Source: Methylobacter sp. (lineage in GTDB: Bacteria > Pseudomonadota > Gammaproteobacteria > Methylococcales > Methylomonadaceae). From it: a stretch of DNA of 42,805 nucleotides. Shown here one piece after another: positions 18,325 through 26,292 of the stretch. The notes beneath the pieces are model-generated. The model did not search any database. It was given only the letters and a program-made list of their open reading frames with translations, and was not told where the DNA came from. The translations under genes were made by a program, and so were the position numbers. Where the stretch lies: the NCBI GenBank assembly GCA_026399025.1, contig JAPLRU010000067.1, forward strand, positions 1 to 42,805, read 5' to 3'. Position 1 is the first letter of the stretch. Every line of letters begins with the position of its first letter.

Positions 18325-20480
18325 TGACTAATAGAAAAAAAATAACAACAGCTTCCTGGCTGGTGGTTGCAGGTTTAACATTGTCCGGCTGCGAGTCGCT
18401 CGGTCCCAAGCGCGCGCCTAAATTAGCGCTGACGCCGATAGAAAAAGAGCAAGCCGATGTGGTTATTAAAGAGCTGCAAAACAAAGCGCCGACTGCCGCC
18501 ACTGCGGCTAAGCCCGAATTATTTCCCGGCACCAACCGGTTTGTCCCGGATGCGATAACGCCGCATAGAAAAACCAAAGGCAGCGGGGAGGGCACTTACA
18601 GTCTCAATTTCGACGAAGCCGATTTGGGCGAAGTGGCCAAAGTGGTGTTGAGCGACATTCTGGGTCAAAACTACGTGCTCAGCCCCAAAGTGGCCGGCAA
18701 AGTTACTCTGCAAACGACCGAGCCCTTAAGTAAAGACGAGCTGATTCCGACCCTGGAAATGCTGCTGCGCATGAACAATGCGGTACTGATCAAGGATGCC
18801 AGCATTTATCATATCGAACCCGCCGGCGAAGCCTTGTATAGCTCCAATTTTGCCACCGGCGGCGCCGGCAAGGCCGGCTTTCAAGTCAAAGTGATCCCGA
18901 TCAGAAACGTCGCGGTCAAAGACATTGTCGAGGTGATGAAGCCGCTGGTGCAGGAAAAAACCATTCTTAACGTCGATGCGACGCGCAATATCCTGATCGC
19001 TTCCGGTACCCCCGATGAGCTGGGACGGGTCATGGACATGGTCAGCACGTTTGATATCGATGTGTTGAAAGGAAAATCCTTTGGCTTATTTCCTTTGGCC
19101 CATGTTGAACCGGAAACACTGATCAAAGAGCTGGAAGAAATCTTCAGCAAAAAGAGCAAGGATGAAGACAATGAATTTGTTCGCTTTATTGCGGTGGAAA
19201 GATTGAACGCGGTTATGGCGATTACACACCAGGCCGGCTATTTAAAAGACATTGAAAATTGGATATTTCGTTTGGATCGGGCCAATACCGCCTCGGGCGG
19301 CGGCGTCAACGTTTACAGGGTTCAGCATGTCGATGCGGAAGAACTGGCGTCAACCTTAAATGAGATTTTTACCGGCGCGGCCAAGAAAGAAAAATCGGCA
19401 AAAGTTGCGCCGGGGCAAAAATCGGCTGAAGTCAGCAATAAACAGCCGACTGAAAAATCAAGCAGTCAAAAAACCTCGTCCAGCAGCAAAAGGTCCTCGT
19501 CAACCGGGTCAACCGGAGACGCGCAAGTCGCCAACGTCGAAAACGTCAGAATTATTGCCGATATCGATAACAATTCAGTGGTGATTGTCGCGACCCCACA
19601 GGAGTACGAGGTGATACTTCCCGTGATCAAACAGCTTGATGTATTGCCGTTGCAGGTATTGATCGATGCCACCATCGTCTCGGTTAATTTAGTCAACGAT
19701 TTAAAATACGGCATATCCTGGTATTTATCCCAAGGCAACGATGCGCTGGCCGGTACCTCGACGCCTCCGGGAGATGTGGCGAGTACCTTAGGGACCGCCG
19801 CTCAAGCGGCTGCTGCGGCCGCAACTGGCGGATTTAGCGCAATGTACAGTTCGGGGGCGGTGAAAGCGCTGTTAAATGCGCAAGCCTCGGCGAATAATAT
19901 CAATGTGATTTCCTCGCCTTCATTGATGGTGTTAAACAACCAGCAAGCGAAAATAAACGTCGGCGATCAAGTGCCCGTACAAACCAGCACCACCTCGATT
20001 CCTCTGTCCGGCGGCTCGACCAATAGCAGCTTGGCGGTCGGCAGTTCAATCCAGTACATCGATACCGGTGTGACCCTGGAAGTGACGCCCAGAGTGAATG
20101 CGAACGGCATGGTGATTATGGAAATCAAGCAAGTTGTCAGTAACGCCAAGCCCTCGACTACCGGCGTGACCACGACGGTTACCATTGCCAAAAAAGAAAT
20201 TGAAAGTTCGGTGGCCGTGCATGATGGCGAAACCATCGTCTTGGGCGGTTTGATCGATGATAATAATTCTCTCGGTAATGCCGGGATTCCTTATTTACAA
20301 GATATTCCATGGATAGGTCCCTTATTCGGCGGCAGGACTTTAAATAGAACCAAAACCGAATTGGTGGTTTTGATCACCCCGCGCGTTGTTAAAAGCAAGC
20401 AGGATTCGCGGCTGATTTCTAATGAGTTTAAACGCAAATTAACCGGAATTTATCAAGACGTCTCGCATGTTAATGAGTAG
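18324..20480 (+). CDS. gspD: Type II secretion secretin GspD with lipobox
   Basis: A 718-residue outer-membrane secretin. The signal sequence ends in LTLSGC, a good lipobox with Cys at about 23, so the protein is probably lipidated. N0/N1-type domains follow (YSLNFDEADLGEVAKVVLSD), then N-domain repeats with VKVIPIRNVAVKDIVEVMK and FGLFPLAHVEPETLIKEL. A Ser/Lys-rich insert covers about 345-405. The secretin core ends with SSVAVHDGETIVLGGLIDD and ELVVLITPRVV, the family signature. A lipidated secretin may reach the outer membrane without a separate pilotin; no gspS is visible. Last gene of the operon. Confidence 0.94.
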   Translation: MTNRKKITTASWLVVAGLTLSGCESLGPKRAPKLALTPIEKEQADVVIKELQNKAPTAATAAKPELFPGTNRFVPDAITPHRKTKGSGEGTYSLNFDEADLGEVAKVVLSDILGQNYVLSPKVAGKVTLQTTEPLSKDELIPTLEMLLRMNNAVLIKDASIYHIEPAGEALYSSNFATGGAGKAGFQVKVIPIRNVAVKDIVEVMKPLVQEKTILNVDATRNILIASGTPDELGRVMDMVSTFDIDVLKGKSFGLFPLAHVEPETLIKELEEIFSKKSKDEDNEFVRFIAVERLNAVMAITHQAGYLKDIENWIFRLDRANTASGGGVNVYRVQHVDAEELASTLNEIFTGAAKKEKSAKVAPGQKSAEVSNKQPTEKSSSQKTSSSSKRSSSTGSTGDAQVANVENVRIIADIDNNSVVIVATPQEYEVILPVIKQLDVLPLQVLIDATIVSVNLVNDLKYGISWYLSQGNDALAGTSTPPGDVASTLGTAAQAAAAAATGGFSAMYSSGAVKALLNAQASANNINVISSPSLMVLNNQQAKINVGDQVPVQTSTTSIPLSGGSTNSSLAVGSSIQYIDTGVTLEVTPRVNANGMVIMEIKQVVSNAKPSTTGVTTTVTIAKKEIESSVAVHDGETIVLGGLIDDNNSLGNAGIPYLQDIPWIGPLFGGRTLNRTKTELVVLITPRVVKSKQDSRLISNEFKRKLTGIYQDVSHVNE

Positions 20481-20557
20481 ATTCTGTTGATGTTTGATAG
20501 AAATAGTTAGGGAGCCCGGAATTAATAGAGCGACGCAAAGTCTGGAGAGGGTCTGCT

Positions 20558-20660
20558 ATCGTTCCCGCGCTCCGGCGTGGGAATGCAGTGAGGGACGCTC
20601 CTGCGTCCCGTACCGCTGGAGCGGTACTTCGGCATTCCCACGCCGGAGTGTGGGAACGAT
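20558..20660. repeat. Multi-hairpin palindromic repeat
   Basis: ATCGTTCCCGCGCTCCGGCG (from 20558) and its nearly exact complement ending at 20660 form a 29-bp outer stem with one or two mismatches. Two inner hairpins lie between: GGGACGCTCCTGCGTCCC (about 20593-20610) and TACCGCTGGAGCGGTA (about 20611-20626). It has no coding content. It abuts the broken DUF4160 gene and may have caused its truncation. Confidence 0.75.
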
Positions 20661-20805
20661 GTCGCTTTACCTGAGTGGAACAATTCCAGTGGCAAAGGTT
20701 AGGCTCGTTCAGGCATGGATTGAAATTCACCGCGAATCCTTGCTTGCGGATTGGGAACTGGCCGTTAACGGTCAAACACCGTTTGCCATCGATCCATTGC
20801 GCTAG
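20659..20805 (+). pseudogene. DUF4160 gene remnant (C-terminal half)
   Basis: The frame ending at 20803-20805 encodes KVRLVQAWIEIHRESLLADW then ELAVNGQTPF, the C-terminal half of DUF4160 proteins (RL.EW...H..ELL.NW). The N-terminal half, normally with a HxHPPHFH-type motif, is absent; a palindromic repeat stands in its place. It lies 8 bases before an intact DUF2442 gene. That pairing is common, and such pairs are suspected toxin-antitoxin-like modules. The function of DUF4160 is unknown. Confidence 0.6.
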
Positions 20806-20813
20806 GCATCGTA

Positions 20814-21053
20814 ATGGAAGCCGTTATTCGTGTAGTACCCCGTGAGGATTATTCCCTGGAGCTCTGGTTTAATACCGGAGATCATCGCTTGTTCGATGCG
20901 CGCCCTTACCTGAATCGTGGCGTATTTATGCGCTTGCAGGACTTGTCTTTGTTTAAACAAGCCTTTGTTGCATTGGATACTGTGTGTTGGCCCGGCGATC
21001 TGGACATCGCCCCGGAAACCCTCTATGACCGCTCGGTTCCTTTGGCCGATTAG
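20814..21053 (+). CDS. DUF2442 domain protein
   Basis: 79 residues with the DUF2442 pattern: an N-terminal strand, DYSLELWFNTGDHRLFDARPYL, then LNRGVFMRLQD and a C-terminal WPGDLDIAPETLYDRS. The family is small and usually adjacent to DUF4160 or toxin-like genes; its biochemical role is unknown. It appears intact, but its upstream partner is truncated, so it may be an orphan. Confidence 0.82.
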   Translation: MEAVIRVVPREDYSLELWFNTGDHRLFDARPYLNRGVFMRLQDLSLFKQAFVALDTVCWPGDLDIAPETLYDRSVPLAD

Positions 21054-21120
21054 TAGGCTGGAATAGGCTATTCTGAGCGAAGCCGAAGGACGCTAGCACG
21101 AGGTGGCGTTCCATCCCTCC

Positions 21121-21264
21121 TTACGCTTACATGCTTTGCATGGGAAGCTGCAAAATCTACATTCGGTTTCTATTAATTTGTCTTACCGCATTACCCTGGA
21201 ATTGCAAATCAGCGAGGCGGAAATTACCCTGATTAATATCGGCGATCATCAAGTGGTTTATTAA
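21121..21264 (+). pseudogene. RelE/YafQ-like toxin remnant
   Basis: The 47 codons ending TAA at 21262-21264 read LHGKLQNLHSVSINLSYRIT followed by LELQISEAEITLINIGDHQV. This is the C-terminal half of RelE-superfamily mRNA interferases (hxLxGxLxxxxSxxIxxxxRIxF...IxIGxHdxxY). No start or N-terminal half is visible; upstream sequence to the DUF2442 stop is unrelated. No antitoxin gene is adjacent. It is a dead fragment. Confidence 0.6.
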
Positions 21265-21485
21265 CAGGCGCACAATACTCGCAGCCTCGGTTTTTCAGTG
21301 CCATACCGCGTTACAGTGTTTAAAAAAATTTCAGCTACCGGACATCACATTCAAAAATACCTTGTAGGTAATTGCTGACGTTAGATGTTTTTTTTGTTTT
21401 GCTACAGGAATAATGCTATCTTGCTGCCGCCTCGTATTAATACGTAGGCTAAGCAGCTCGCCGGTTGCAACGCCCATATAGGATG

Positions 21486-22099
21486 TGCCGACGCCAGGAG
21501 GCGCATCATTCGCATCAAGCGTAAATAAAGGAATCCATCCATTGACCCACTATCGCCGCATTTACACGCCGGGCGCGACATGGTTTTTTACCGTGAATAG
21601 TGCCAAACGACGAAATAATCGGTTATGGCTTGAAAACATCAATGTACTGCGGACGGCCTTTTAGGATGTTAAAAAGAAACACCCTGTCCGCATTGAAGCG
21701 GCGGTTATCATGCCCGACCCTCTTCATTGCCTATGGACTTTACTGCCGGGTGATGCGAATTATTCAATGCGTTGGGGGACAGATCAAAGGGCGCTTTTCC
21801 AGTCACATCGATACCGGCGAAAGCATTTCTAAAAGCCGGAAAAAACGGCGCGAGCGCGGACTCCGGCAACGCCGTTTTTGGACGCATTTAACGGATCAAG
21901 ATGATTTTAATCGTCATGTCGATGACATCCATTGGAACCCGATCAAGCACGGTTGGGTTTGCCAAGTTGCAGATTGGCCGCATTCGAGTTTTTTCAAGTT
22001 TGTAAAAATGGCTGTTTATCCCATGACCTGGGGGCATTCGGGTGAGTTTGATTTTGATGCGGGTGAGTAACCCGAATGATGCGCCTCCTGGCGTCGGCA
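21486..22099. repeat. 27-bp perfect inverted repeats flanking a RAYT pseudogene
   Basis: TGCCGACGCCAGGAGGCGCA continuing to TTCG at 21486-21512 is matched exactly in reverse complement at 22073-22099. Homology continues imperfectly outward for about 15 more bases (ATCCTATGTGG versus its counterpart). Each arm also contains a short internal hairpin (CGCCAGGAGGCG), the hallmark of REP sequences. The repeats frame the transposase remnant, forming a REP/RAYT unit. Confidence 0.85.
21542..22070 (+). pseudogene. REP-associated tyrosine transposase (RAYT) pseudogene
   Basis: Reading from the TTG at 21542 gives THYRRIYTPGATWFFTVNSA followed by KRRNNRLW, the classic RAYT N-terminus. An in-frame TAG follows after about 39 codons, then VRIEAAVIMPDPLHCLWTLL. 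The HUH-type motif (normally PDHLHC) has its first His replaced by Pro. A later frameshift moves the rest into another frame, which carries RQRRFWTHL...HVDDIHWNPIKHGW and CQVADWPHSSFFKF. A stop, a frameshift and a lost catalytic residue show that it is inactive. RAYTs are single-copy Y1-type transposases thought to mobilise or maintain REP repeats; the flanking inverted repeats fit. Confidence 0.85.
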
Positions 22100-22157
22100 A
22101 ATCCTATGTGGCGCGTCTTATCGCGTTAAGTAAATTTATCACAAAAGTGTAGGAAAT

Positions 22158-23168
22158 ATGATTGATATAAGTTCAGCAGGAATTGCGAAGATTATTGTTC
22201 ACCGCGTAGGAAATAGAATCAGGGAAGAGGGATACTCGCTTTCAAATCAAGAGGTAAAAAGAACTAAAGACATTGATGATACTTTCCTTCGTCACTATCT
22301 TGCGCCACTTGTAAGAAGTAATGATATTTACGGTTTTTATCATGAATCTGATATAGGATTGAATGCGGTTTATCATTTCACAAACCAAGTTTTTACAGAG
22401 CCTTCAAGTTTTAGCGAACAATCTCAAAATATTGCGAAACACTTATATAGTGCATCCACTCACCCCAAAATATCTAGTGGGGAACTAATCATCATTTTTT
22501 TTACAGGTCTTATTGTTGATGGCGTAACGTGTGATGCTCTGGGAATCTATCGGATTGAAACGAAAGATAGTTATCTTGATGTAGACGATGATTCAGGTGC
22601 ATTCCAGCTTATAGAGCGGACGGGTATTTCACTTGAAAAAATGCAGAAAGGGGCTCTTGTTCTGTCAACTGATAATCGAGTGTTTGCTATAGATTCATTA
22701 AGCCAAAAAACAAAATATTGGATGGAATCGTTCTTAAAAATCACTCCACAAAGTACCCCTAAAGCTTGTGCAAAAATCGGGGGGGCTTTATTGAAAGCAA
22801 TATCATCAAAAATATCTGATCCTAATGCTGCTCTTGAACTTGGAAACCGAATATCTAAAAGCATAGAAGAATCTGAAACAATTTCGCTAGGGGTTATTAA
22901 AGAAATTTCAGCCGATTATGTAGATGAAGATGCATTCGGTGAAATACTGAGCAATCTCCAAGGAAAAAGCGGATTTGATCTTGCCGATAATTTGCAGCTA
23001 GATAGCCCGACTTTTGCAAGATACACCAAAAACGTAACTAAACAGACCCGAATTGCAGAAGGAATAACTTTGGTTACGTCAGCTAACTCCAGCATATCAA
23101 AAATAGATATTCAAAACACAGAGAATGGACTTGTTGCCACAATAGCTATCGAAATTATAGGAAATTAG
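22158..23168 (+). CDS. NdpA/YejK-like nucleoid-associated protein
   Basis: A 336-residue cytoplasmic protein. N-terminal IAKIIVHRVGNRIREEG, then FYHESDIGLNAVYHFTNQVF, AKHLYSASTHPKISSGELII and CDALGIYRIETKDSYLDV match the 37-kDa nucleoid-associated (NdpA/YejK) family, as recalled from memory. It looks like the divergent branch found beside accessory genes rather than chromosomal YejK. It is the first gene of a three-gene operon: the next gene starts 2 bases after its stop. A weak ribosome site (TAGGAAAT) precedes the ATG. Base composition is clearly AT-richer than the neighbouring gsp genes, suggesting horizontal acquisition. In a defence context it might bind or sense invading DNA; this is inference. 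Confidence 0.75.
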   Translation: MIDISSAGIAKIIVHRVGNRIREEGYSLSNQEVKRTKDIDDTFLRHYLAPLVRSNDIYGFYHESDIGLNAVYHFTNQVFTEPSSFSEQSQNIAKHLYSASTHPKISSGELIIIFFTGLIVDGVTCDALGIYRIETKDSYLDVDDDSGAFQLIERTGISLEKMQKGALVLSTDNRVFAIDSLSQKTKYWMESFLKITPQSTPKACAKIGGALLKAISSKISDPNAALELGNRISKSIEESETISLGVIKEISADYVDEDAFGEILSNLQGKSGFDLADNLQLDSPTFARYTKNVTKQTRIAEGITLVTSANSSISKIDIQNTENGLVATIAIEIIGN

Positions 23169-23170
23169 TT

Positions 23171-24157
23171 ATGGGTGGAAAATCAAATGAGTCAGGAAAA
23201 ATTGGTGAGCAATTAGCCTCCTCACTTTTAGAAATGATTGGATGGAAACCATCAATTTACAACCTATCTATTAAATGCAACACGCCAACGCACTTAACTA
23301 AAACTGGAACTCAAAGAACAACGCATGAAGAAGATCAGTTCTTCCTTTACCACAACCCGTTTCATGATGACCATACTGAGATCGTGCATGTCTCTGTAAA
23401 AAACAACATAAACAAATATCCACAAAATGAAACATTAAAAAAAACGTTTAAAGCCCATTTGAAAGAGTTGCATGAAATTATTGATTGTGCAAAACATGAT
23501 CCCAAACTTATAGAAATAACCAATGCTTTTGGTGCAAAGCAACATGAACACCATTCCGGTTTATTGATATGGTTACATAATGATAAGAAGAACATTGAGC
23601 AAAACATCAAATCCGATTTATCTAATAGCCAGCTTGAACAATCCAATGATGTGCCTGTTTATCTTATAGATAATGCCCGTGCATCTTTCCTACTAAAAGT
23701 TGTTGATAATCTAAATCGTCGTTCAAAAAAATATAATTCCGACGATTTAACTTCTCATTCAGTTACAGGCAATGTCGATTTTTTTTATCCTCAAATTGGA
23801 ACATCAATGGGTGTCAATGAAAGCCGAACTGGAGACATAATCCCATTGGAGTTAATCGCTGCTGACATTATCTTTGCTTATATTCGCAACGCAGACAGAA
23901 GTGTTAAAGAGTTAATCATTTATGCCAACCAAGCTTTCAGCGTTGATGCTTATAAAAGGCTAATCGCCTACGCCTTACATTTCACATCAGATTCGATTCC
24001 GCTAATAAGTATAGGTATGCCTGATTATGATCCCACGCAGCATAAAAATGATGCGCAACAAGCACGCCTTGTTTTCAATCATAGAAAAAAAGAAGTCATA
24101 ACGCCTTTCTCTTTTGAACGCTCTATATTGGATTTTCTTGACGAGGAAAGAAAATGA
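23171..24157 (+). CDS. Putative PD-(D/E)xK nuclease-like protein (defence candidate)
   Basis: A 328-residue cytoplasmic protein. The N-terminal half has a restriction-endonuclease-like layout: SGKIGEQLASSLLEMIGW with Glu13, then RTTHEEDQFFLYHNPF with Asp55, then IVHVSVKNNINKYP with Lys77. The usual E/Q-x-K is Ser-x-Lys here (Ser75), so catalysis is uncertain. The rest includes SGLLIWLHND and a beta-rich region ending SIGMPDYDPTQHK. The overall pattern (GGKS at the start, GW, RTTH..D, VSVK..YP, WLHND) reminds me of GapS4a-type proteins of the GAPS4 anti-phage system; this comparison is from memory. It overlaps the next gene by 4 bases (ATGA). Confidence 0.55.
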   Translation: MGGKSNESGKIGEQLASSLLEMIGWKPSIYNLSIKCNTPTHLTKTGTQRTTHEEDQFFLYHNPFHDDHTEIVHVSVKNNINKYPQNETLKKTFKAHLKELHEIIDCAKHDPKLIEITNAFGAKQHEHHSGLLIWLHNDKKNIEQNIKSDLSNSQLEQSNDVPVYLIDNARASFLLKVVDNLNRRSKKYNSDDLTSHSVTGNVDFFYPQIGTSMGVNESRTGDIIPLELIAADIIFAYIRNADRSVKELIIYANQAFSVDAYKRLIAYALHFTSDSIPLISIGMPDYDPTQHKNDAQQARLVFNHRKKEVITPFSFERSILDFLDEERK

Positions 24158-25293
24158 GTTCGGAATTTAATATATATTCAAGTATTGCTCATGGTAATGA
24201 GCTTCGTAGATTACTTAACAGCAACCACATTTCGGATAGTGAAGTGTATAGCGTGCTGAAAGAAAAAGGCATATATGTAGGTAATAATGAAAAAGAAGTG
24301 ACTGTCCCTTTGTTATCTGCAACCCTGCTTACACCGGATGAATTTCTAAAGCTAATCGAAAATAATTTCAATCGGGAATCACGACCAAAAGTAAAGCCTC
24401 TTTTGAGTTTAGAGCTTGCTGGGAAAAACTTAGATTGGATTAGCCCGCTTAAGGAGTCATTATTGACAGACGATTTACATATGCTTTTAAAAAAAAATGG
24501 AAACGAAACGTTTGTTGCTAAACCAACGATTGTTGTAGAAGGTAAGAAAATAACAATTTTTTACTCGATTAAGCGAGAAGACTTTAGTCGGGATTTTTTA
24601 CAAAGAGAGCTGATTTTTAATGGGGAAATAACGATTGAACAACAAGGCAATTCATTGAAATTAGATCGTTCTTCAACCCATTCGTCAAAAGGAATTGAAG
24701 CAGTTAATAAGAAAATAAATGACCGTATTACAAAGATACTAAGCGATTCAAAGCTGGTAACAGATACTAAACCACAGCAAATTACATTTGGTTCTTTTAC
24801 TAACGATGAAAGAGTTAGATTTTTTAAGCGTCTTACGGCTGGTTTCCCTAAATGCCTTTCACCTGGAACTGTTAATGATATTGAGATAAGACTTGATGAA
24901 AATGCACCGCCATTGCCTGATGACCCGCAAATATCATGGATGAAGCAAGCAGTGAGGCGTTTGAAAATTGATGGGGAACGTCTAAATGACATTTTTCTGA
25001 TTAGTGATGAACAATATTACAGGTATTACTATATTCTACGAATTGATATAACGTTTCCATTCAAAGAAGGTGCAAATTCTGGCGAATGTCATATTAGTTT
25101 TTCATTTAGCCATTCAGAACGTAGCAAAAAAAATATTGCTTCATCCGAGTTGATTTTTGATCCTGTAAAAACAACTTACAAAAATACCGCAAACTCGGAT
25201 GCTAAAAAAATGGTTACAACGGCTATTAATAAAGCGGTTCGTTCATTAATTGAAGAAAAGTACGAACTATTACTTTCAGAACGAAATGAATAA
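24154..25293 (+). CDS. Unknown protein, third gene of the NdpA/nuclease-like operon
   Basis: A 379-residue, probably cytoplasmic protein with no signal peptide or membrane segment. The N-terminus looks helical and winged-helix-like (HGNELRRLLNSNHISDSEVY then LKEKGIYVG and LLSATLLTPDEFLKLIE). The central part alternates strands and charged helices. The C-terminal half has FGSFTNDERVRFFKRLT, WMKQAVRRLKIDGERLND and a final basic helix, with aromatic-rich YYRYYYILRIDITFPF. No catalytic motif is evident. It starts with ATG (ATGA overlap) after GAGGAAAG. The tight coupling says it works with the two upstream proteins, perhaps as an effector or adaptor. Its stop codon touches a transposon-type inverted repeat. 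Confidence 0.6.
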   Translation: MSSEFNIYSSIAHGNELRRLLNSNHISDSEVYSVLKEKGIYVGNNEKEVTVPLLSATLLTPDEFLKLIENNFNRESRPKVKPLLSLELAGKNLDWISPLKESLLTDDLHMLLKKNGNETFVAKPTIVVEGKKITIFYSIKREDFSRDFLQRELIFNGEITIEQQGNSLKLDRSSTHSSKGIEAVNKKINDRITKILSDSKLVTDTKPQQITFGSFTNDERVRFFKRLTAGFPKCLSPGTVNDIEIRLDENAPPLPDDPQISWMKQAVRRLKIDGERLNDIFLISDEQYYRYYYILRIDITFPFKEGANSGECHISFSFSHSERSKKNIASSELIFDPVKTTYKNTANSDAKKMVTTAINKAVRSLIEEKYELLLSERNE

Positions 25294-25420
25294 CTGGGGT
25301 CAGAGTAAACTTAAATCATTCATCTGCCGTTGTCTTCCTACAGCCAACGGGCCGCCCCATCTTTTTAGAATTTAAGTTTACTCCGCCCCCGGTTATTCCG
25401 GTTATTCTGTGACCCCAGTT
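25291..25420. repeat. Nested inverted repeat directly after the three-gene operon
   Basis: AACTGGGGTCA at 25292-25302 pairs with TGACCCCAGTT at 25410-25420. Inside it, GAGTAAACTTAAAT at 25303-25316 pairs perfectly with 25370-25383. The outer arm includes the last bases of the upstream stop codon. The GGGTCAG core is shared with the repeats at 270-340. It is a non-coding element that could also act as a transcript end structure. It marks the right boundary of the accessory operon. Confidence 0.75.
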
Positions 25421-25445
25421 ATTACGTTGATTGTTGGGTTGGGCT

Positions 25446-25742
25446 TTACAACAGCTTAACCAGCGTAGCAATGACGGCGGCTTGTGCTATTAACGCCCCC
25501 GTCACCCACTTGATCAGATCAACCTTAAGGTCGGATGTCACCTTGTCAATTTTTGATTCTAAGCGTTGTTCAAGCTCGCGTATATCCCGGCGTACATCAG
25601 TAATGTCATGTTGCGTTGCTAATTCCGCCTCGCCTTGGGCTTCCTTGAAAGCTTCAGAGAATGCCTCGGCTTGTCCTTCTGGAACGCCAGCAGCTTTAAG
25701 AGTACGAATAAATTTATACGTATCAAACGTAATGGCAGTCAT
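25446..25742 (-). CDS. DUF1640/CCDC90-like coiled-coil membrane protein
   Basis: 98 residues: FDTYKFIRTLKAAGVPEGQA then EAFSEAFKEAQ, the family's N-terminal motif. A coiled coil follows (DVRRDIRELEQRLESKIDKV), with a C-terminal membrane helix (WVTGALIAQAAVIATLVKLL). Bacterial DUF1640 proteins are small and of unknown role; the eukaryotic relatives MCUR1 and CCDC90B are mitochondrial. They are often multicopy beside mobile or toxin-antitoxin genes. Intact. Confidence 0.8.
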   Translation of the reverse strand: MTAITFDTYKFIRTLKAAGVPEGQAEAFSEAFKEAQGEAELATQHDITDVRRDIRELEQRLESKIDKVTSDLKVDLIKWVTGALIAQAAVIATLVKLL

Positions 25743-25904
25743 GGTATTGCTTCCTGTTTTTGATTTAGCATTCAGTTTACCACGCTTGATAGCCGCCGCA
25801 AATCAGGGCTATGCTTTCGTTGGCTGTAGAGCGAAGTCAGGGGCCAGATCTTGCATTGTGCATGACCTTTTAAGCCGGGTAAGGCCGTAAGATGGATTAC
25901 GGAT

Positions 25905-26292
25905 TTAAGTTAACAATCGATCCGTCAATTCTGAATAAAGTGGAAATTTGCCGTCTGCCGATATTAACGTGCCTTCATAAGCCAATGCCGTTGCGATAAT
26001 AATACGGTCTTGCGGGTCGCGATGATGCTCCGGCAAATCGACGGCTATCGAAGCGACAATAGGACTTATCGGCAACAGGGAAATACCGGAACGCGCCAAC
26101 GCTTTTTCAAGCCATTCCTGTCTGGGGCAAGGTAATGCGATACGGTTGTGGCGTTCCAGCCAGGCCACTTCAAAGCAGGAAATCGCTGAAACGCCCACTT
26201 CTTCTGAGCTTTGTATACGGCTCATCCATTCCGGCTTGAGGTTTTGGTTATCATTCCCGCCACAACCGGAGATGCGTATCCAATACAATCAT
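25905..26292 (-). pseudogene. VapC-like PIN-domain toxin, frameshifted near its start
   Basis: From the ATG at 26290-26292 the frame reads MIVLDTHLRLW, the canonical VapC N-terminus with the first catalytic Asp, and hits a stop after 13 codons. The neighbouring frame continues GNDNQNLKPEWMSRIQ, then ISCFEVAWLERH (second acidic residue), HHRDPQDRIIIATAL (third) and LISADGKFP. A one-base indel near 26255-26270 separates them. Either a sequencing error or inactivation explains it. All four acidic positions of the PIN fold are still present, so decay would be recent. A shorter protein lacking the first Asp could be made but should be inactive. Confidence 0.7.

Noticed and set aside
18083-18331. 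82-codon frame inside the gspC/N-like gene
   Set aside because: It is a basic, Pro/Arg-rich shadow of the Pro-rich tail in another frame.
21600-22070. 156-codon plus-strand frame as an intact gene
   Set aside because: Only its last third matches RAYT; the first part is out of frame with the true transposase sequence, so it is part of the pseudogene.
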